The position numbers were made by a program, and so were the translations under genes. The notes under the pieces are model-generated. The model saw nothing but the letters and a program-made list of their open reading frames with translations, was not told where the DNA came from and did not search any database. DNA of 64,000 nt, taken from Membranipora membranacea (lineage: Eukaryota > Bryozoa > Gymnolaemata > Cheilostomatida > Membraniporidae). Each line of letters starts with the position of its first letter. Position 1 is the first letter of the stretch. Where the stretch lies: the NCBI GenBank assembly GCA_914767715.1, contig OU612072.1, positions 9,486,001 through 9,550,000 of the forward strand, in the 5' to 3' direction. Below are positions 50,701-56,700 of the stretch, in pieces.

Positions 50701-53700
50701 CCAGCAGACAGTGGTCCGTGCTTTGCATACTTCCAAAAATGGTTCTACAATCCATCCACACAGAAATGTCAAACATTTGTCTATGGAGGGTGTCGAGGCA
50801 ATGACAATAGGTAGGGTCAATGAAATCATAGAACTGAAAATGATTGAAATCAATTTAATTTTTAAAAACACAGGAATCAAAGAGTCTTATGAAATTGCTT
50901 TTAACTTGTTGCGATCATAAACATGATCCAGGATCTGTTATATGATCGACAAGGAGAACTCTATGATTAAGAACATAAATTCACTCTCTGAACAACAAGG
51001 AAAATTAATGGACTGCAGGATTTATTGGCTAACAAAGCCCAAATATCAAATCCTTCACATTAGCAAATCTTGGCTGCCTTTGATAGGTTTGATTCAGCCC
51101 AAGAATGTGAGCAGGTCTGTTCTGAGGACGGAGAAAAGGATGGTGGAGATGGTAAGGATGGCAGAGATGGTAAGGATGGTGGAAACCAGAAGGGAGATAT
51201 CACAGATGGCACCGATGACAAAGATATGGCCGGTGCAGAAGGTGTGTGTTTAATTGGTTATCAAGTTGTCAAGATGTTAAAAGTCGACACTGTCAATATC
51301 TTCCTGTTATCCTCAGTGCAAGGGTCTCTCATTCAGAGTTTCAAAGAAAATCAATATTTCTGGGTTTTGTGTCTTACGTACATTACGCTGCTATCAATTA
51401 TCACATCTACAGGTAAACCTATATAAACAATCCAAGATTCCGCAATGTAAATAAACTGTCACTCAGGGATTCAAAGCCCTGATCCCAACTTTATTTATAT
51501 TACTGTATAGTTTTCTCACCTTCTATGTGATTTGTCATTAGATATGGGTTTCACGCCTGTGGTTATTGATATTTTCTATGGTAAGTGAAATAGTGGGCAA
51601 AAGTGTGAGTTACGGCCTCTATTGGCAAATATTATTTACAGACTTATCTATCACTATTTCACTCAAAGAGGCATTTGACATCAGCACAGAGCAAACATAT
51701 TTAGGTGTGTGTTTGAATTTTCAGCCACTGACATTATAATATCACAAATTATACAGTCTGTATATCGACCTGAGCACCGCATGTGTTGTAGAGTATACAA
51801 AGTATTGACACATACTGATAACCTGGGCCACTGCCAGTATTGTTGGGATTTTTTGCAAGAGTGACTCAAAAAGAGTAATAGGAGTGAATTTTGCATATCA
51901 TTACATCAATTTTGCAATGTCTTTCAGAATACCATTAACATATGGTCATCTGCATCACAATTTTTTGACCAAAGCTTCTTATTTTCTCTTGCTGTCAACT
52001 TCATCACTTCACTATTCTGTCGAACTTTGCATCATAACAAAAGGAGGTACCTGATATTGGGTTCAGTATAAGTTTGCTAACGATCACAGCGATAAACGTA
52101 GAGTAGCATACACATTTGCACCTGTAATTGATATCAATATGGTTCCTTGATCTTACAGATGTCTGCGCTTTGGACAGAGCTAGCGGTTCATGTGACGGAT
52201 ACGAGATCAAGTGGTACTTTGACTACGAGCGTAAGGTCTGCAGACGCTTTGTATACACCGGCTGTGACGGTAACGGTAACCGATTCGATGATTGGGATAC
52301 TTGTAAGATGAGGTGTGAGAATGATGATGGTGAGATAACTCCCGCACCCAGAACCACTCCATCTCGTGGAGCAGTTTCAACAACCACTACTACCACTTCA
52401 ATGCCTACTAGACCGTCGAGAACTCCTTATGAGACTTCTACAATGTTCCCAGTCACACCAGAGGACTTGAGCACCACACCAGCAGGTAAAATATATTATT
52501 GCTACTCACTATATATTCTAGGATTGCAGATTCCAGGGATATGGATTCCAGTACTTTGGATATTTAGGAAACCATGTGGCCATATAGTTGTTTGAATGAA
52601 GCCAATGACTTAACTGTGAAGCTTTTTAACTCTTAGTAGAATCTGCACAGTAAAATTTTGAGAGTTTTGCATGTTGTTTTTAGACCTCGCTTTATTACTA
52701 ATAATTTGCCACAAGAAGCCTAGCTTCAGTTTGATCGAACTTTCCCATTAATGCTTTGGAATTAAGGTAAACTAAACACAACTAAAACCTTTTTATTAGA
52801 ACCTATCAGACTAGAATCATGTGATGATGTAAGCTGTTCAGATGGCTATGTGTGCAAGGAATCTAGAACGGAGTGTCAAGAGTTTGACGAAGATTGTGTG
52901 CCAGTTATACTAGAGTGTGTTGTTGGTATGTTGCTTTATTCATTTCCCGCTCATACAGTAATGGCTCACGCTTGTTTACAAAAGAGACAACAATTTACCA
53001 AGAATCGTCAATATGATTATAGAAACACCATATACATACTTTGTGTGCCGTACAGGCAGTACATGCAGACCGTCTAAGACTTAATTACATCTGTATTGTT
53101 GAGTTAACCTGAAGTAGGTGCGAGTTGACCTATAACCTTGTCTAAGAAATTGTTGAGTGATTTCATCATTCTATCTCCCCAAATTACATTGCATTGCTGT
53201 GCCTACCAATCAAGTTTGTTGAGCTGAACCATCAATTCAACACATAACCGGTGGAAACAAGACCTTGATGCCTTCATTAGATGCTGGTTCTATGACCCAA
53301 CCCTCTCTTGGGTTTGAATTTCCAACTAGCCCGGTGTCCCATATTAAAGAATTCTACCCCTATAACACAACATTGTCCTTGTTGAAATTCAAAAAACTGC
53401 CCGCAATAACTCGTCATTTGATTTGCAAACAGCAAACAAACCAGGAGAGTGCCCGTCTCTGGACAGAGAGTTGAGTGAGCCATGTGAGAGGCTAGCAGAT
53501 TGTCGAGGTGACTCAGACTGTGGAGGAGACAGGAAGTGCTGCTGGAGTAACCAGTGTGGTGGTGTATGTACCGAACCTGAAACTGAAGAAGCTACTGGGG
53601 GTAAGCTGTATATTGAATATCGATTGGTTGGTGGGGAAAATACCCACCCACCAATCAGAGCCAACACATTGGCTTGTGAATAACCCACCATGCCAGTAAA

Positions 53701-56700
53701 ATTTTAAAAAAGGAGACATGCTTTAACAAGGTCGGACGATTTGTATTTGAAACTCGGCAAGCTAAATTTTTAGAACACACTGGTTGCTGTAACAAGTCGC
53801 ACTAGAGGCTCAAGCTTTCAGTTAGTGCGCTGATCTCTGATCACATGGTTGTTTCTTAACTGTCGCAATTCACAAGCATAGTTTTTGAGCGTTGTATGGT
53901 TGTTGCTTTGCTTCCAACTACAGCTTTCTATCCCTTGCATGTCCATAACCATCCTACTTCTACTAATATCTGCACATATAAGTTTGCATAGCGCGGTTAT
54001 CTTATTTTTTGGTTTTGGCTTTTCATCTACTAACACTGTGAAATGACGTACTTGAAATTCTGCTGCGAGTGAATGAAATGGCAGCCTGAAGATCATATGG
54101 ATATCAACACAACTATGTGGTAAGAAATTATAGCATAGGTAAAGTTGGCCAACGGGCTCTCCAAAAGATAAAGGGATCAATGTGAGAATTCGATGTCCCA
54201 AATGTAGTTCCCATCCATCCATGTTCAGAAGGCCAATAACTTTGACCAAGCTGTATATTGGTATCTAACTATATACTCTAGGTTGAAGCATGGACTGCCA
54301 TATGAATGCTGATTTTATGTGAAAATTACTAATATTGTTGGAATAGTAGATGCATACGTCATAGTAGATGGTTTCTGAGATCCACTGCGAAGTTGAGATT
54401 CATCAATCAAATATTTAACAATGCATGATAATGGAACAAAGCATTTAGCGTTCTCCAAGGTTGACATCTCAAATATTTTAATATTTTCAAATGTCAATAA
54501 CCACATTTTATTTTATGTTACTTGATGACTGAAGACTTACATTGCAGGTACATGCAGTGTTGGCTCTGACCTGATTGGCTGTTAGGTGAGAAAGAGAGCC
54601 AATTGTCACTGAATTTACAGTTGAGATACAATTGAAGTGAAACTGAATTACTTTTGCATTCACAATGTATCAATAGTACTTTTAGGAAAGTACCACTTGT
54701 CCTGGTGTTGGCTCTCTCTCTCCCACCAGCCAATCAGATCTAGCACAATAGCTAATGCAAGTATAAATTTGGCTAAGGCTAATCCATCGAGGTTATGTTT
54801 TGTTGATCACCAAAGTTTTTGATAATAACAGAAGTTCCAGCTCAGATAACAAACCCTGATGACACAGAGTATGAGGCAGAGCTAGGAGAAGATGTGACGA
54901 TGAAGTGTGAGTCTCGAGGTAACCCTGAACCTACTATAGTATGGTATAAAAACAGGTAAGCTACTGTACTTAGGCAGTCAGTCAATAAAATATCAGACAT
55001 GGAGACTCGAGCTAAAATATTGGAAGTTGGCACACTTAAAACGTCTTTTACAATGTGATATGGTTAAATTAGTAAGTTTAGATTTTCACACACCACTGAT
55101 ATATTATAGATCAGGTTGAGTCCACATATAGACAATTTTTTGTGCAATGAAGTTATGATGGATGTCTCCATCAACTCTAGGACCTTGCAAAATGGATCAA
55201 GAACTAATGTCGAGTTGCTTGTGTCGTCCTATGCCATGGATGATGAATGAATTTGCTCAGAGTATTTCAGTCGCATCACACATGTGGAAGTATTTGCAGG
55301 CAAATTGGATCGAGCAAGGTATTAAGTGGGAGGTTAAATTCAATGATAGATTTTTATGCCAGTTATAATTCAGATCATGCATTATCTAGATTCCGTTTTC
55401 TTATTGATTGCAGGAAGCCCATGTATATGGATGGTTCCAAATTCGTCATGTCAGCCAGCGGCGATCTGACAATCAGACAGGTTAAATCCACAGACTCAGC
55501 AGAGTATATCTGCAGAGTTTATAATACAGCTGGAGAGGGTTACTCTGACTATCTCTATGTAGACCTTACTGTCAACAGTAAGTCTAGTTTTTCCCAAAGA
55601 CCTGATCTGATAACTCTTGTTAATCGGCGCTTGGCATATATTGATCTTTTTATGTAAGCGATTATGCATTGATTGTCAGTTGCTAGCAATGTTTCATGCA
55701 TTCTTAATCCTCAGTTCCTGACTGACATTCGCCGAACATCTGACATGCCGACATGTGACTAATAAGGGTTTGCAAATGCTAGCTTGTTTGCATATATTTT
55801 TGATCGCAAATATATCAAATGTTTTAGGCCGAGTCAATATCCTGGATGATGAAGAAACAGTTGATGTAGAACTAGGAGGAACAGCCGCTCTCACCTGTGA
55901 CGTTCAGGGATATCCCAAACCATCTGTCTCCTGGACATTTAGAGGATTCCCTGTCTCAGGTCAAAGGTCAGATGACTCCACCCTGTACCTGTATGACATC
56001 AGAGCTGAGGACGCCGGCGACTACACCTGCACAGCTGATAACGGTGCCAGCTCGGACAGCAAAACTGTCACACTCAGCATCAAATGTAGGTCCACGACAA
56101 AAATCAACTTAGATACAGATTCAGACTTAGATTCATTGATTTTTGTCTGATAGACGATACACAAAATCTGATGGAGCAAAACAGCGGATTATATTCTCGT
56201 ATGTCGGAAATTCTCAAAGCTTGAGCTAAGCAAATAGAAAGAAATGTCACTTTAAAATTTGGCGTCTGACATTACTGAACTATTCCACTACATTGGACAC
56301 TAAAGCCAAAGACCCATACACCTATTGAATAGTTCCCTGAAGAATTTCCTTAGTCTATACATCACTTTGCCCTTTTGTTTTCTAGGAAGAGAAGATTCCA
56401 GTGTCATGGATAAAACAAACTTTTATACCTCCTCTTGTTAAACAAAATCTTGCTATCCTTTATACAATCCTGTATACAATCCTGTATACCTCACCTCTTA
56501 CTATCTATCTCTCGCTATCAAGATGCTTACTGTATTGAGCTGTGGGCTAAGCGTGCAAATCCGCTAAATGCTTTAATTGTGGTTGCTGTGAAAGGGGTTA
56601 CGCAACCCATCCCAAGCTTTTCATGCTATAACCAGGTCCAATGCCAAGACTGGTTCCTGACAAATATGATTTATCTGTGTTTTAATTTCCTTGATTGATT

